The notes under the pieces are model-generated. The model had not been told where the DNA came from. It ran no database searches and was given only the letters and a program-made list of their open reading frames with translations. A program made the translations under genes and the position numbers. Positions 51,877-64,000 of a DNA stretch of 64,000 nucleotides are shown here, piece by piece. Positions within the stretch are counted from its first letter, which is position 1. Each line of letters opens with the position of its first letter. Location: the NCBI GenBank assembly GCA_016711205.1, contig JADJTM010000002.1:744001-808000 (forward strand). The letters are read 5' to 3'. The stretch comes from Micropruina sp. GTDB lineage: Bacteria; Actinomycetota; Actinomycetes; Propionibacteriales; Propionibacteriaceae.

Positions 51877-53238
51877 AGCAGCCGGCCGCCCAGGCGGGGC
51901 CGCCCCAGGTCGGGGGCCAGCCCCTCGCTGACCGGCACCGGACGTCCGGCGTTCAGGTCGCGGTAGATGCCCATCATCTCGGTGGCCTGGCGATCGATCG
52001 TCCACTGCCGGGCGAGTTCGCGGCTGCGGGCGGCCGCGCGCGCGGCGAACGCCGGATCCTTCAGCTGCCGCAGCATCGACATGATCGCCTGGCTCAGCGA
52101 CACCATGTTCGGCCTGGCCACGATCGCGTTGACGCCCGGATCGACGACCAGGTTGAGCTCGGGATCGGTGATCACCAGCGGCATGCCGCACAGCGCCGCC
52201 TCATGCAGCACCAGCGCCTGGGTGTCGGTCAGTGACGGGAACACGAACACGTCCGAACCGCCGTAGTAGGCGGCCAGATCATCGCGCGGCACCCGCCCGA
52301 CCAGCCGGACGTTGCTCCACCGGGCCGCCTTCTGCAGTCGACGACGCAACCCCGTCGGGCCCTCGTGCCAGTCGCCGACGATCATCAGCTCGGCATCCGG
52401 CGTGAAGTCACGGACGAGGGCGAACGCGTCCAGCAGTAGGTCGAGGCCCTTCTCGGCCGACACCCGTCCGACATAGAGCAGGCGAGGGCCCTTGGCGGCC
52501 GGGATCGGCGGCCTGGCGGGCAGCGGATCGAGCCCGTTGGGCACCACCCGCACCCGTGCTGCCGGAGCGAGTTCGAGCACCCGCTTGCCGGTCTTGTCGG
52601 ACGGGGTGGTCACCACGTCGGCGCTGGACAGCATGTCGGCGGCCGCCTGCAGCAACTGCAACTGCGCTCCGCCGCGTCGGGGCCGCTTGACCCGCATCCT
52701 GGCCAGCTTCGCCCACGGTTTCGGCTCGGCCCGCAGCGCGAACATCTGATAGGCCGCATAGAGGAACGGTCCCAGGTGCCAGTAGTGCTCGGCGTAGGCC
52801 TCCAGGTCGGTGTGCCAGGTGACCACCAGCGGACGGTTCGGCACGCTGCGCCACCCACACCCCCAACAGGCCGACGCCACCGAGGCCGTGCACGTGGATG
52901 ATGTCGGGCGGGTCCGCCACCAGCTGCGCGAGCCGGAACTCCAGATCCTTGCCGAGCGAAAGCCGGATGCCGGCGCCCGGGATCCGCACCGACGGCATCC
53001 GGATCTCGCGCCGGTGCGGGTCGCCGGCCAGGGGGTTCGGGCCGTCCGCTTCGGGGGCGACCAGCAGCACCCGGTGTCCGGCGGCCAGCACCTCCGACTC
53101 CAGGAACTGCACCGCGTACAGCAGCCCCGAGTGCGCAGGCCCGTAGTTGTCGGTGAACTGCGCGATGGTGAGCGGTCGGTCCGGCGCATCGGCCACGAGT
53201 TCGTCCGGGCTTGCCGCGTCCGGTGCCTGATCAGCCAT
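51873..53238 (-). CDS. GT4-family glycosyltransferase, one frameshift
   Basis: About 455 codons from ATG 53238. The first frame gives the GT-B N-terminal domain: LTIAQFTDNYGPAHSGLLYA, PDIIHVHGLGGVGLLGVWVA. Near 52853, in the C-rich run CACCCACACCCCC, the sense moves to another frame as SVPNRPLVVTWHTDLEAYAE. It continues through VRVVPNGLDPLP, RLLYVGRVSAEKGLDLLLDA and the nucleotide-sugar site GSDVFVFPSLTDTQALVLHE, then ends DLGRPRLGGRLL. Such enzymes make cell-surface glycans or glycolipids; the donor is unknown. The single shift may be a sequencing indel. Confidence 0.8.
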
Positions 53239-53339
53239 GGGTTCAGGCTAGTGGTGCCGCGCGGGGTAGTTCGCGGCACGGCTCGGTTTGGGGGACGGTT
53301 CTCGCTCGGGTTTGGGGACTGATGTCGCACCGGTGGCTT

Positions 53340-53600
53340 GTCGAGACCCGGCCCTCGTCCGTCATCCCGGCGAATGCCGGGATCTCTCCCACCGATGATG
53401 TGCTTGTCGCCACCCGGCCCTCCTCCGTCATCCCGGCGAAAGCCGGGATCTCACCCACCGATGATGTGCCTGTCGAGACCCGGCCGTCGTCCGTCATCCC
53501 GGCGAATGCCGGGATCTCTCCCACCGATGATGTGCCTGTCGAGACCCGGCCCTCGTCCGTCATCTTCGGCGAATGCCGGGATCCTCCGCTGGTCGAGCTT
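53340..53600 (+). repeat. Four tandem 66-nt units carrying the REP-like palindrome
   Basis: Units begin at GTCATC positions 53361, 53427, 53493 and 53559, exactly 66 nt apart. Each contains CCGGCGAATGCCGG-type palindrome arms, CCACCGATGATGTG and CTTGTCGAGACCCGG. The fourth is degenerate. No convincing gene is present in the gene-free stretch 53239-54246. Confidence 0.85.
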
Positions 53601-53640
53601 GTCGCGACCTGGGTTGCCGCGGCGCTTCACGGTCACGTTC

Positions 53641-54243
53641 GCTTTGGCGCAGGTGAGATCCCGGCGTTCGCCGGGATGACGAAGGGCGCCGCTCCGCTGC
53701 GAGATCCGTCGCCGGGATGACGAAGGGCGCCGCTTCGCTGCGAGATCCGTCGCCGGGATGACGAAGGGCGCCGCTTCGCTGCGAGATCCGTCGCCGGGAT
53801 GACGAAGGGCGCCGCTTCGCTGCGAGATCCGTCGCCGGGATGACGAAGGGCGCCGCTCCGCTGCGAGATCCGTCGCCGGGATGACGAAGGGCGCCGCTTC
53901 GCAGCGAGATCCGTCGCCGGGATGACGAAGGGCGCCGCTTCGCAGCGAGATCCGTCGCCGGGATGACGAAGGCGCCGCTCCGCTGCGAGATCCGTCGCCG
54001 GGATGACGAAGGCGCCGCCCCGCTGCGAGATCCGTCGCCGGGATGACGAAGGCGCCGCTCCGCAGCGAGAACGGTCGCCGGGATGACGAAAGGCGCCGCT
54101 CCGCTGCGAGAACCGTGGCCGGGATGACGAAGGGCGCCGCTTCGCAGCGTGAACCGTCGCCGGGATGACGAAAGGCGCCGCTTCGCAGCGAGAACCGTCG
54201 CCGGGATGACGAAAGGCGCCGCTCCGCTGCGAGAACCGTCCCC
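53641..54243 (+). repeat. Tandem array of 14 units of 40-41 nt
   Basis: CCGGGATGACGAA recurs at 53671, 53712, 53753, 53794, 53835, 53876, 53917, 53958, 53998, 54038, 54078, 54119, 54160 and 54201. Units differ mainly by CTTCG/CTCCG, CTGC/CAGC and one G. There are no unique spacers. The first unit starts from a complete REP-like palindrome (about 53655-53680), from whose right half the array seems to have grown. It follows the 3' end of the DHOD-like gene. Confidence 0.9.
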
Positions 54244-54246
54244 GGA

Positions 54247-55266
54247 TCAGTGGTGCAGGGCTCCGTAGGTGCGCCGGGCGTTCTCCAGGGCCGCGACGTA
54301 GCCGGCGCGTTGCAGCGCGGTCGCGTCGGCGCCGGCCGGAACCGCCAGCAGGCCCCGGAACTCGTCCACCGACGCGTAACCGTGCCGGGTCATCCAGTCC
54401 TGAAGGCCGGCGATCAGATTCGACGCATAGCCGGCTCCGTGGCGCACCAGCGCCGAGGTACTCATCACCACGTCGGCGCCGGCCAGCAGGTAACGCACCA
54501 CGTCCGCGGACTCCTCGACACCGGACGTGGCCGCCAGCGACGCCGGCGTGTGCCCGGCCAGGGCGGCGATCCAGGTGCGCGGCAGCCGGCCCTCGAAGCG
54601 GCTCGACAGCGCGACGGACGGCTTCACGCTCAGCGTCTCGATGTCGACGTCGGGCTGCAGGAACCGGTTGAACAGCACCAGCCCGTCCGCGCCCGCCTCG
54701 ACCAGTCGGAGCGCCATGTTGCCCGGCGACGAGAAGAACGGGCTCAGCTTCACCGCGATCGGCAACGCCACCGCCCGGCGCACCGCCGCCACGATGTCGA
54801 GATGCCGTTGCTCGACCTGCGCCCCGGTGATGGTCAGGTCGCCCGGCACGAAGTAGATGTTCAGTTCGATCGCAGACGCCCCCGCGTCCGCCAGTTGCTG
54901 CGCGATCTCGACCCAGCCGCCCAGGCTGGCGCCGTTGATGCTGGCGATCACCGGCACGTCCACGGCTGCGGACGCCCGGCGCACCAGGTCGACGTAGCCG
55001 TCCGCCACGCCCCGCTCTGTCGGCGTCGAGACGGCCGGAAAGTAGCTCAGCGCCTCGGCGAACGACTCCTCGTGGGCCTGTTCCAGTTCGATGTCGCGCT
55101 CCAGTTCGCGACGCACCTGCTCCTCGAACAGGGAGTACATCACCACCGCGCCCACACCGGCGGCGGCCAGGGCGCGCACCCCGTCCACGGTCAGCGACAG
55201 GGGGCCGGCCGAAGCCACCACCGGGTTGCGCAGGCTCAGCCCCAGATAGCGGGTGCCCAGGTTCAT
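54247..55266 (-). CDS. Dihydroorotate dehydrogenase-like flavoprotein
   Basis: 339 aa TIM barrel. FMN-barrel motifs: YLGLSLRNPVVASAGPLSLT, VPVIASINGASLGGWVEIAQ, SAIELNIYF, LPIAVKLSPFF and GADGLVLFNRFLQPD. The length and the neighbours indicate the DHOD-like protein that accompanies pyruvate:ferredoxin oxidoreductase, not the pyrimidine enzyme. Its substrate is uncertain. It is 21 nt downstream of nifJ in the same operon. Confidence 0.85.
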   Translation of the reverse strand: MNLGTRYLGLSLRNPVVASAGPLSLTVDGVRALAAAGVGAVVMYSLFEEQVRRELERDIELEQAHEESFAEALSYFPAVSTPTERGVADGYVDLVRRASAAVDVPVIASINGASLGGWVEIAQQLADAGASAIELNIYFVPGDLTITGAQVEQRHLDIVAAVRRAVALPIAVKLSPFFSSPGNMALRLVEAGADGLVLFNRFLQPDVDIETLSVKPSVALSSRFEGRLPRTWIAALAGHTPASLAATSGVEESADVVRYLLAGADVVMSTSALVRHGAGYASNLIAGLQDWMTRHGYASVDEFRGLLAVPAGADATALQRAGYVAALENARRTYGALHH

Positions 55267-55287
55267 CGTTCGCCCCTTCCGGCGGTT

Positions 55288-59132
<3,845 letters not shown>

Positions 59133-59136
<4 letters not shown>

Positions 59137-60770
59137 TGCAGCTCCGGGATCATCTCGATGGCGTGGACGGGGCACTGTTCGAAGCAGGTCGCGCAGCCGG
59201 TGCATTTCTCGTAGTCGAAGCGGTAACGAAAGCCCTTGCCGAGCTTGACGACGGCGTCTTCGGGGCAGGCGCCGAGGCAGCCGTCGCACTCGAAGCAGTT
59301 GCCGCACGACAGGCAGCGGGACGCCTCGACGTGGGCCTGGGTGACTTCGAGACCGCCGTGGATCTCGTCGAAGTCCGTCACCCGGTGCGCCGGGTTGAGC
59401 TCGGGCTGGGTGCTGCGCCGGTTGTCGCCGAAGTACCACAGGTTGAGCTTCTCGAAACCCGCGATGTCGTGCTTGGGCAGATCGAGCGGGGGACGGCTGG
59501 CCAGCCAGGCGTCGATCATCCGCGCCGCCCGCTTGCCGTGCCCCACCCCCACCGTGACCGTGCGCTCGGACGGCACCGCGTCGCCGCCGGCGAAGATGCC
59601 GGGCACGTCGGTCATCAGGCTGGTGCCGTCGACCTGCAGCACGTCACGGTCGAACCGCATGCCGGGGATCGCCTTGAGAAAGTCCGAGTCGGTCTCCTGG
59701 CCAAGGGCCAGGATCACGGTGTCGGCCTGCAGGGTCTCGAAGCGGCCGGTGCCGACGGCGCGGCCCTGGTCGTCGAGTTCCATCACCTCGACGGTCATGT
59801 CGCTCTCGTCCAGCGACGAGATGGTGCGCAGCCAGTTCATCTGCACGCCCTCGGCCAGCGCCTCCTCGCGTTCGGACGGGTGCGCGGGCATCTGCTCCTG
59901 GGTGCGCCGGTAGACCACGATGGACTCCTCGGCACCCAGCCGGCGGGCGACGCGGGCGGCGTCCATGGCCGTGTTGCCACCGCCGTAGACCGCGACCCTC
60001 CGTCCGATCACGGGGCGTTCGCCACTGGCCACGTCACGCAGAAAGCTGACCGCGTCGACGATCCGGGACGCGTCGCGGGTCGGAATGTCGACCCGCTTCG
60101 ACAGGTGCGCGCCGATCGCGACGAACACGGCATCGAAACCGCCCTCGGACTGCTCGGCGAGCAGGTCGGTGATGCGGTGCTCGGTGACGATGCGCACACC
60201 CAGATCGGTGATCCGGGCCACCTCGGCGTCGAGCACGTCGCGTGGGAGGCGGTACTTGGGAATGCCGTAACGCATCATGCCGCCGGGCTGCGCGGAGGCG
60301 TCGCGGATCTCGACGTCGTGGCCGAGCATGGCCAGCTGGTAGGCGGCGGACAGTCCGGACGGTCCGGCGCCCACGACCAGCACCCGGCGTCCGGTCGCGG
60401 GACGGGTGCGGCGGAACGTCCAGCCCTGCTCGATGGCCAGGTCGCCGAGGTAGCGCTCGACGGAGTGGATGCTGACCGAGCCGTCCAGTTCGATGCGGTT
60501 GCAGGCGGTTTCACAGGGGTGGTAGCAGACCCGTCCGTGAATGGCCGGGAAGGGGTTGTTGCGGGTCAGCTCGCGCCAGGCGGCCTCGTCCTCGTTGGCC
60601 TTGACCAGACGCAGCCACTCCTGAATGTTCTCGCCGGCCGGGCAGGCGTTGTTGCAGGGTGGCAGCAGATCGACGTACACGGGCATGCGGGTGCGCACGG
60701 GGCCGACCCGGGACGCGGTGGCCGCCAGGTCCGGAAGGTGGGTCATGTCCAGACGTAGCGGTTCGGTCAT
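59133..60770 (-). CDS. NAD(P)H-dependent oxidoreductase, GltD-like with C-terminal ferredoxin domain
   Basis: 545 aa. The N-terminal Fe-S domain is PPCNNACPAGENIQEWL and CYHPCETACNR. The FAD site is RRVLVVGAGPSGLSAAYQLA and the NAD(P) site RRVAVYGGGNTAMDAARVA; VPGIFAGGDAV follows. The C-terminus adds clusters CLSCGNCFECDGCLGACPED and CTGCATCFEQCPVHAI. Glutamate-synthase small-subunit-like proteins of this form move electrons between NAD(P)H and ferredoxin. It is first in the operon with nifJ (overlap ATGA) and the DHOD-like gene, so it probably recycles ferredoxin reduced by NifJ. AGAGGA precedes ATG 60770. Confidence 0.88.
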
Positions 60771-60914
60771 GGCGTCCTCTCGACGACGAGTTCGGAACTC
60801 CTTTGAATGTAGCTGCGGGGGGCAGTCAGCACAGCCGAACGGGAAACTCGCGTTCGGAAGGGTCCGTTCGCCAGGTCATCGGTTGGGGCGGGCCGCGAAG
60901 ATGCGTCCCGCCAG

Positions 60915-61904
60915 TCAGCGCACCTTGCTGTTGGGCACGCTCCAGGTATTGCAGGCGCCCAGATTCCGGCCGGCCAACCCGCGCGCCCCCCAGTACTCCT
61001 GGGCTGTCACCGTGCCGTGCCCCTCGGGGTCGTTGGTGTGCGCCCACAGATCGAGAAAGAACGCGCGGTCGGTCTCGGTGATGGCGAAGCTGGGCACCGT
61101 GGCGAACACGTAGTAGGTCCAGCAGAACACCTGGAGTTCTTCGCGCCGCACGATCACGGCCTGGCTCTCGTCGAGATCCTCGGCGGCTTCGAAAATGCCC
61201 GCCATCTCTTGCACGTGGTGGCCGTACTCGTGGATCACCGTGTCGGCCACCGAAAGCCGCGCGTACTGCGAATCCTCATACACCTCGTCGGAGAGGTAGA
61301 TGGTGCGGTCGGACTCGCAGTAGAAGGCGTAGGCGTCGGCCTCGCTGCCGCACGGAGTGTCGACGCGACTGCCGTAGAAGGTGTGCTCGACCTTGATCGG
61401 CACCGCTCCCGAACGCTCGATCAGCGGGTCGAAAATCCCGGCGAGGCAGTCGAGCAGTGCACCGACCTGCGCCTTGTAGGCGGCCAGTGAAGCGGGGGTC
61501 TGCACCGCGGGGCAGGATCCACTCACGGTGAGCGGATACAGCGGGTTGTCGGTGAGGTCCGGATGGCCGCTGCTCCCGCTGGGTTCGGTGGACGCCGTCG
61601 GCTGGGCCGAGCCGGACGCGCTGGGTCGGGCGCTGCTCGTCGGCAGCGGAACGGCGTCCATCGGCAGGGCCTGCAGTCCTGCGACAACCAGCCCCACCGC
61701 CAGCAGCAGCACGACGAAGAAGGCGAACGGACCGGGCCCAGCGCCCTTGGGCGGAGCAGGGGCTACCGGTGCCCAATGCGGGGCGGGTGGCGACCACGAC
61801 GGTTGCGGCTGGACGGGTGGTGGCGCGGCCGGTTGCCACGATGACGCTTGCGGGGCCGCAGCGGGGGGCCAGTGCTGGTTGCCGTCCGTCGGCCCGAGAC
61901 TCAC
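60915..61904 (-). CDS. YpfJ-type neutral zinc metallopeptidase, membrane-anchored
   Basis: 329 aa. A Pro-rich cytosolic N-terminus (about 1-55) is followed by one membrane helix (FAFFVVLLLAVGLVVAGL). A Ser/Thr-rich linker follows, and then the extracellular peptidase domain: VEHTFYGSRVDTPCG, YAFYCESDRTIYLSDEVY, and the HExxH zinc site DTVIHEYGHHVQEM with downstream E in RREELQVFC. The substrate is unknown. Monocistronic, convergent-free; divergent from the Pro/Gly-rich membrane protein gene. Confidence 0.85.
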   Translation of the reverse strand: MSLGPTDGNQHWPPAAAPQASSWQPAAPPPVQPQPSWSPPAPHWAPVAPAPPKGAGPGPFAFFVVLLLAVGLVVAGLQALPMDAVPLPTSSARPSASGSAQPTASTEPSGSSGHPDLTDNPLYPLTVSGSCPAVQTPASLAAYKAQVGALLDCLAGIFDPLIERSGAVPIKVEHTFYGSRVDTPCGSEADAYAFYCESDRTIYLSDEVYEDSQYARLSVADTVIHEYGHHVQEMAGIFEAAEDLDESQAVIVRREELQVFCWTYYVFATVPSFAITETDRAFFLDLWAHTNDPEGHGTVTAQEYWGARGLAGRNLGACNTWSVPNSKVR

Positions 61905-62045
61905 AGCTCAACGATATGGCACCGGATCAACCCCGGAGCGGGCAGCGTCCGCACCCTCGACGGGGCCGCCACGCTGCCTGCAGAATGGGGATGTCGGCCG
62001 GACACTCGCCGGTACCGGCGCCGCTTTCAGCGGGGGAGGAGCGCC

Positions 62046-63227
62046 ATGAGCCAGCCACCGAATCCGCCCGGCGGCCCCACGCCGGGCCAACCTGAGGGCT
62101 GGCCGGGGCAGCCTGCGGGAGGGGATTCGGGTTGGGGTTCCGACCCCACGTTGCCGCTTCCGGCGGGTCAGCAGTATCCGCCCACCCAGCCGCTGCCGGC
62201 AGGCCAGCAGTACCCGCCCACCCAGCCGTTCGGGTCGCCGGCCAACCCCTACCCGGGTGCCGGTCCCGCCGGACCGTACCCGGTTGGCAGTCAGCCGGGC
62301 GCGCCCGGTCTCGGTCAGAACCCGGTCGGTTCCGGGCCGCAGTACGCGGCGCCGGGTCCCTACGCACCCAACGCTGCGGGTGGACAGTACGCTCCGGGCC
62401 AGTACGGACCCCCGGGTCCATACGGGCCGGGTCAGTACGGCCCGGGCCAGTACGGGCCACCCGGTGGCGGTGGCGCACCGCCGCCCGGGGGTGCCGGCAG
62501 CGGCCGGAACCGGGGTCCGATGATCCTCGGCATCGTTGCCGCGGTGGCAGTGATCGGGTTGCTGGCCTGGTTTTTGATCCCACGCCAGTCGGGCTCTGCC
62601 GCACCCTCGCCGACGGTCGACGTGCCCAGCGTCAGTGCGCAGCCGAGCGTGCTCACCTCGCCGCTGATCACGCCGAGCGCCGCCCCCTCACCGGATTCGT
62701 CCGAACCGGATTCCTCCGAGTTCCCGACACCGTCGGCCTCGGCCAGCCCCGAGTCGACCGGCAGCAGCGCGGACTGCAGCGATCAACTGAACACCACCCA
62801 ATGCGACTGGGCGGTCTTCCTGGGCCGCTTCGTGGTGATCAGCACCTGCGCCCCCGATGCGTCCGACCCCCGCCGGGAAGCCTTCGCCTGCGCGGCGAAC
62901 AGCCGCGGCGAGATCGACGGCAACGCCACCGTGACGATGCGCTGGGCCGACGACAGCGCCGACCTGACCACCCTGATGAACCAGTTCTTCACCCGGGCCG
63001 GCATCGGCAAAAGCAAGATCGGCGACAACTGGAAGTCGCCCCCCGCGCTGACCAACTGGTGGTACACCGACAAGCCCAAAGAGGTGCTGGGCAAGCTCGG
63101 CTCGGCGGACGCCGACGACGGCAGCGGCCGCGTCGCCTGGACCTACCGAAAGCAGCGCTTCTTCATCGAGGCCAGGTCCGAAAGCGACAATGCGCGCACG
63201 ATGATCGACTGGTGGGCCGGCGGCTAA
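62046..63227 (+). CDS. Pro/Gly/Tyr-rich single-pass membrane protein, unknown
   Basis: 393 aa. The long low-complexity cytosolic part (about 1-155) has repeats such as AGQQYPPTQP (twice) and GQYGPGQYGP. One membrane helix follows (MILGIVAAVAVIGLLAWFLI), then a Ser/Pro linker and a folded C-terminal domain with Cys pairs (ADCSDQLNTTQCDWAVFLGR, STCAPDAS, FACAANS). It resembles the actinobacterial membrane proteins with a DUF4190/PGPGQ-type N-terminus; the outer domain is not recognised. GGGGAGGAG precedes ATG 62046. The N-terminal style is shared with the divergent peptidase. Confidence 0.7.
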   Translation: MSQPPNPPGGPTPGQPEGWPGQPAGGDSGWGSDPTLPLPAGQQYPPTQPLPAGQQYPPTQPFGSPANPYPGAGPAGPYPVGSQPGAPGLGQNPVGSGPQYAAPGPYAPNAAGGQYAPGQYGPPGPYGPGQYGPGQYGPPGGGGAPPPGGAGSGRNRGPMILGIVAAVAVIGLLAWFLIPRQSGSAAPSPTVDVPSVSAQPSVLTSPLITPSAAPSPDSSEPDSSEFPTPSASASPESTGSSADCSDQLNTTQCDWAVFLGRFVVISTCAPDASDPRREAFACAANSRGEIDGNATVTMRWADDSADLTTLMNQFFTRAGIGKSKIGDNWKSPPALTNWWYTDKPKEVLGKLGSADADDGSGRVAWTYRKQRFFIEARSESDNARTMIDWWAGG

Positions 63228-63237
63228 CGATTCATCG

Positions 63238-64000
63238 TCACCCGACCGGCTCGGCCTCCTTGGCCTCGTCCGGAATGTTGGCGACGCTCAGCCGACGGCG
63301 GAACACCCAGTACGACCAGGCCTGGTAGCCCAACACGATCGGCACGAAGACACCCGCCGCCCAGGTCATGATGGTCAGCGTCAACGGGGTGGCCGAGGCG
63401 GTGACGATGTTCAGCGGTGTCTCGGCCGCGGAGTTGTCGAAGCCCAGGTCGGGGAACATGCGCAGGAAGATCCCGATGGCGATCACCACGATCGAGACGG
63501 CGGTGCCGATGAAGGCCCAGCCGTCGGCCTCCCGCTTCACCATCAACCAGGCGAAGACCAGTCCGGCGGCCGCCACCAGCATCAGGATCCAGCCGGGCAG
63601 CCCGGTGCCGTAGGCGAGATTCGACCACAGCAGCCACACGCCGCCACCGCCGATGGCACCCAGGCCGACCTTGAGCGCGAACGCCTTGGCCCGCTCGTGA
63701 ATGTCGCCCCGGGTCTTGAGCGCCAGGAAGATCGCGCCGTGGAAGAGGAACAGCACCACGAGCACGACACCGCCGAGCAGTGCGAACGGGCTGAACAGCG
63801 ACCAGAAGCCGCCGGTGAAGACGTGGACGCCCTGACGTCCGTCCGCGACCTGCACCGGCATGCCCTTGACGAAGTTCGAGAAGCCGATGCCCAGCACCAG
63901 CGACACCACGAACGAGCCGATCGCGGCGCCCCAGTCCCAGCGGTCCTTCCAGGCCTGCTCGGGCCGCTTGGCGCGGTACTCGAAGGCCAGGCCGCGCACG
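63238..64000 (-). CDS. cydB: Cytochrome bd oxidase subunit II, 5' end outside window
   Basis: About 254 C-terminal residues of a roughly 340-aa protein. It has at least seven hydrophobic helices (SFVVSLVLGIGFSNFVKG, LLGGVVLVVLFLFHGAIFLA, IMTWAAGVFVPIVLGYQAWS) and the CydB region LKTRGDIHERAKAFA. The terminal oxidase reduces oxygen at low concentration with quinol. It is convergent with the preceding gene, with only 10 bp between stops. cydA is expected just beyond the window. Confidence 0.9.
   Translation of the reverse strand, partial: VRGLAFEYRAKRPEQAWKDRWDWGAAIGSFVVSLVLGIGFSNFVKGMPVQVADGRQGVHVFTGGFWSLFSPFALLGGVVLVVLFLFHGAIFLALKTRGDIHERAKAFALKVGLGAIGGGGVWLLWSNLAYGTGLPGWILMLVAAAGLVFAWLMVKREADGWAFIGTAVSIVVIAIGIFLRMFPDLGFDNSAAETPLNIVTASATPLTLTIMTWAAGVFVPIVLGYQAWSYWVFRRRLSVANIPDEAKEAEPVG

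Noticed and set aside
53641..54243. CRISPR-like array
   Set aside because: Units are contiguous 40-41-nt repeats without unique spacers, no cas genes occur, and sequence drifts along the array. It is a minisatellite.

Overview
The window is GC-rich, densely coded DNA from an actinobacterium. Supporting signs are DtxR/IdeR-type iron boxes, a CsoR/CopZ/CopA copper operon, frequent GTG starts, likely leaderless genes and a WhiB-like cysteine cluster. A pyruvate:ferredoxin oxidoreductase operon beside cytochrome bd suggests a facultatively anaerobic Propionibacteriales-like organism; that placement is inference only.

Layout. 0-11 kb: a DUF559-type protein (5' end outside the window), an iron-box-controlled pair (frameshifted HugZ/DUF2470-like gene and DUF1540 gene), a GlgC-family enzyme, a YbdK-type ligase, an acetyltransferase/alcohol dehydrogenase/cyclophilin-like lipoprotein group divergent from an XRE/MmyB-like regulator, a frameshifted alditol-oxidase-like gene and an NmrA-like protein. 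10.7-20 kb: a HEPN/MNT module, an MFS transporter, an AbrB/PIN module, a quinone reductase, a MarR-controlled drug-efflux MFS fused to a stress-type domain, a GH43-like beta-propeller and a second PIN toxin-antitoxin pair.

20.3-33.4 kb is a probable polymorphic-toxin locus. A response regulator and a histidine kinase (split by an IS3-family element with a GGT target duplication) diverge from a small secreted peptide, a 715-aa secreted partner and a roughly 2130-aa RHS/YD-repeat protein. The RHS protein has a variable tip, followed by a two-TM putative immunity gene, further small genes and an rhs remnant.

33.4-42.3 kb is a Tn7-like transposition operon reading leftward: tnsA, tnsB, tnsC, tniQ, tniQ and a frameshifted WhiB-like gene, coupled by stop/start overlaps. 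42.4-46.5 kb is a type II CBASS-like anti-phage operon: CD-NTase, E2-E1 (Cap2), JAB (Cap3) and a DUF6602-type candidate effector.

46.7-64 kb returns to backbone: dnaB, csoR-copZ-copA, a GT4 glycosyltransferase, tandem repeat arrays, the operon NADPH oxidoreductase-nifJ-DHOD-like, a YpfJ-like zinc protease, a Pro/Gly-rich membrane protein and the 3' part of cydB. Several genes carry single frameshifts, which may be sequencing indels. A REP-like palindrome family (core CCCGGCG-N-CGCCGGG) recurs at 14.3, 14.5, 53.3-53.7 and 58.0 kb, the last copy lying inside the nifJ coding sequence.
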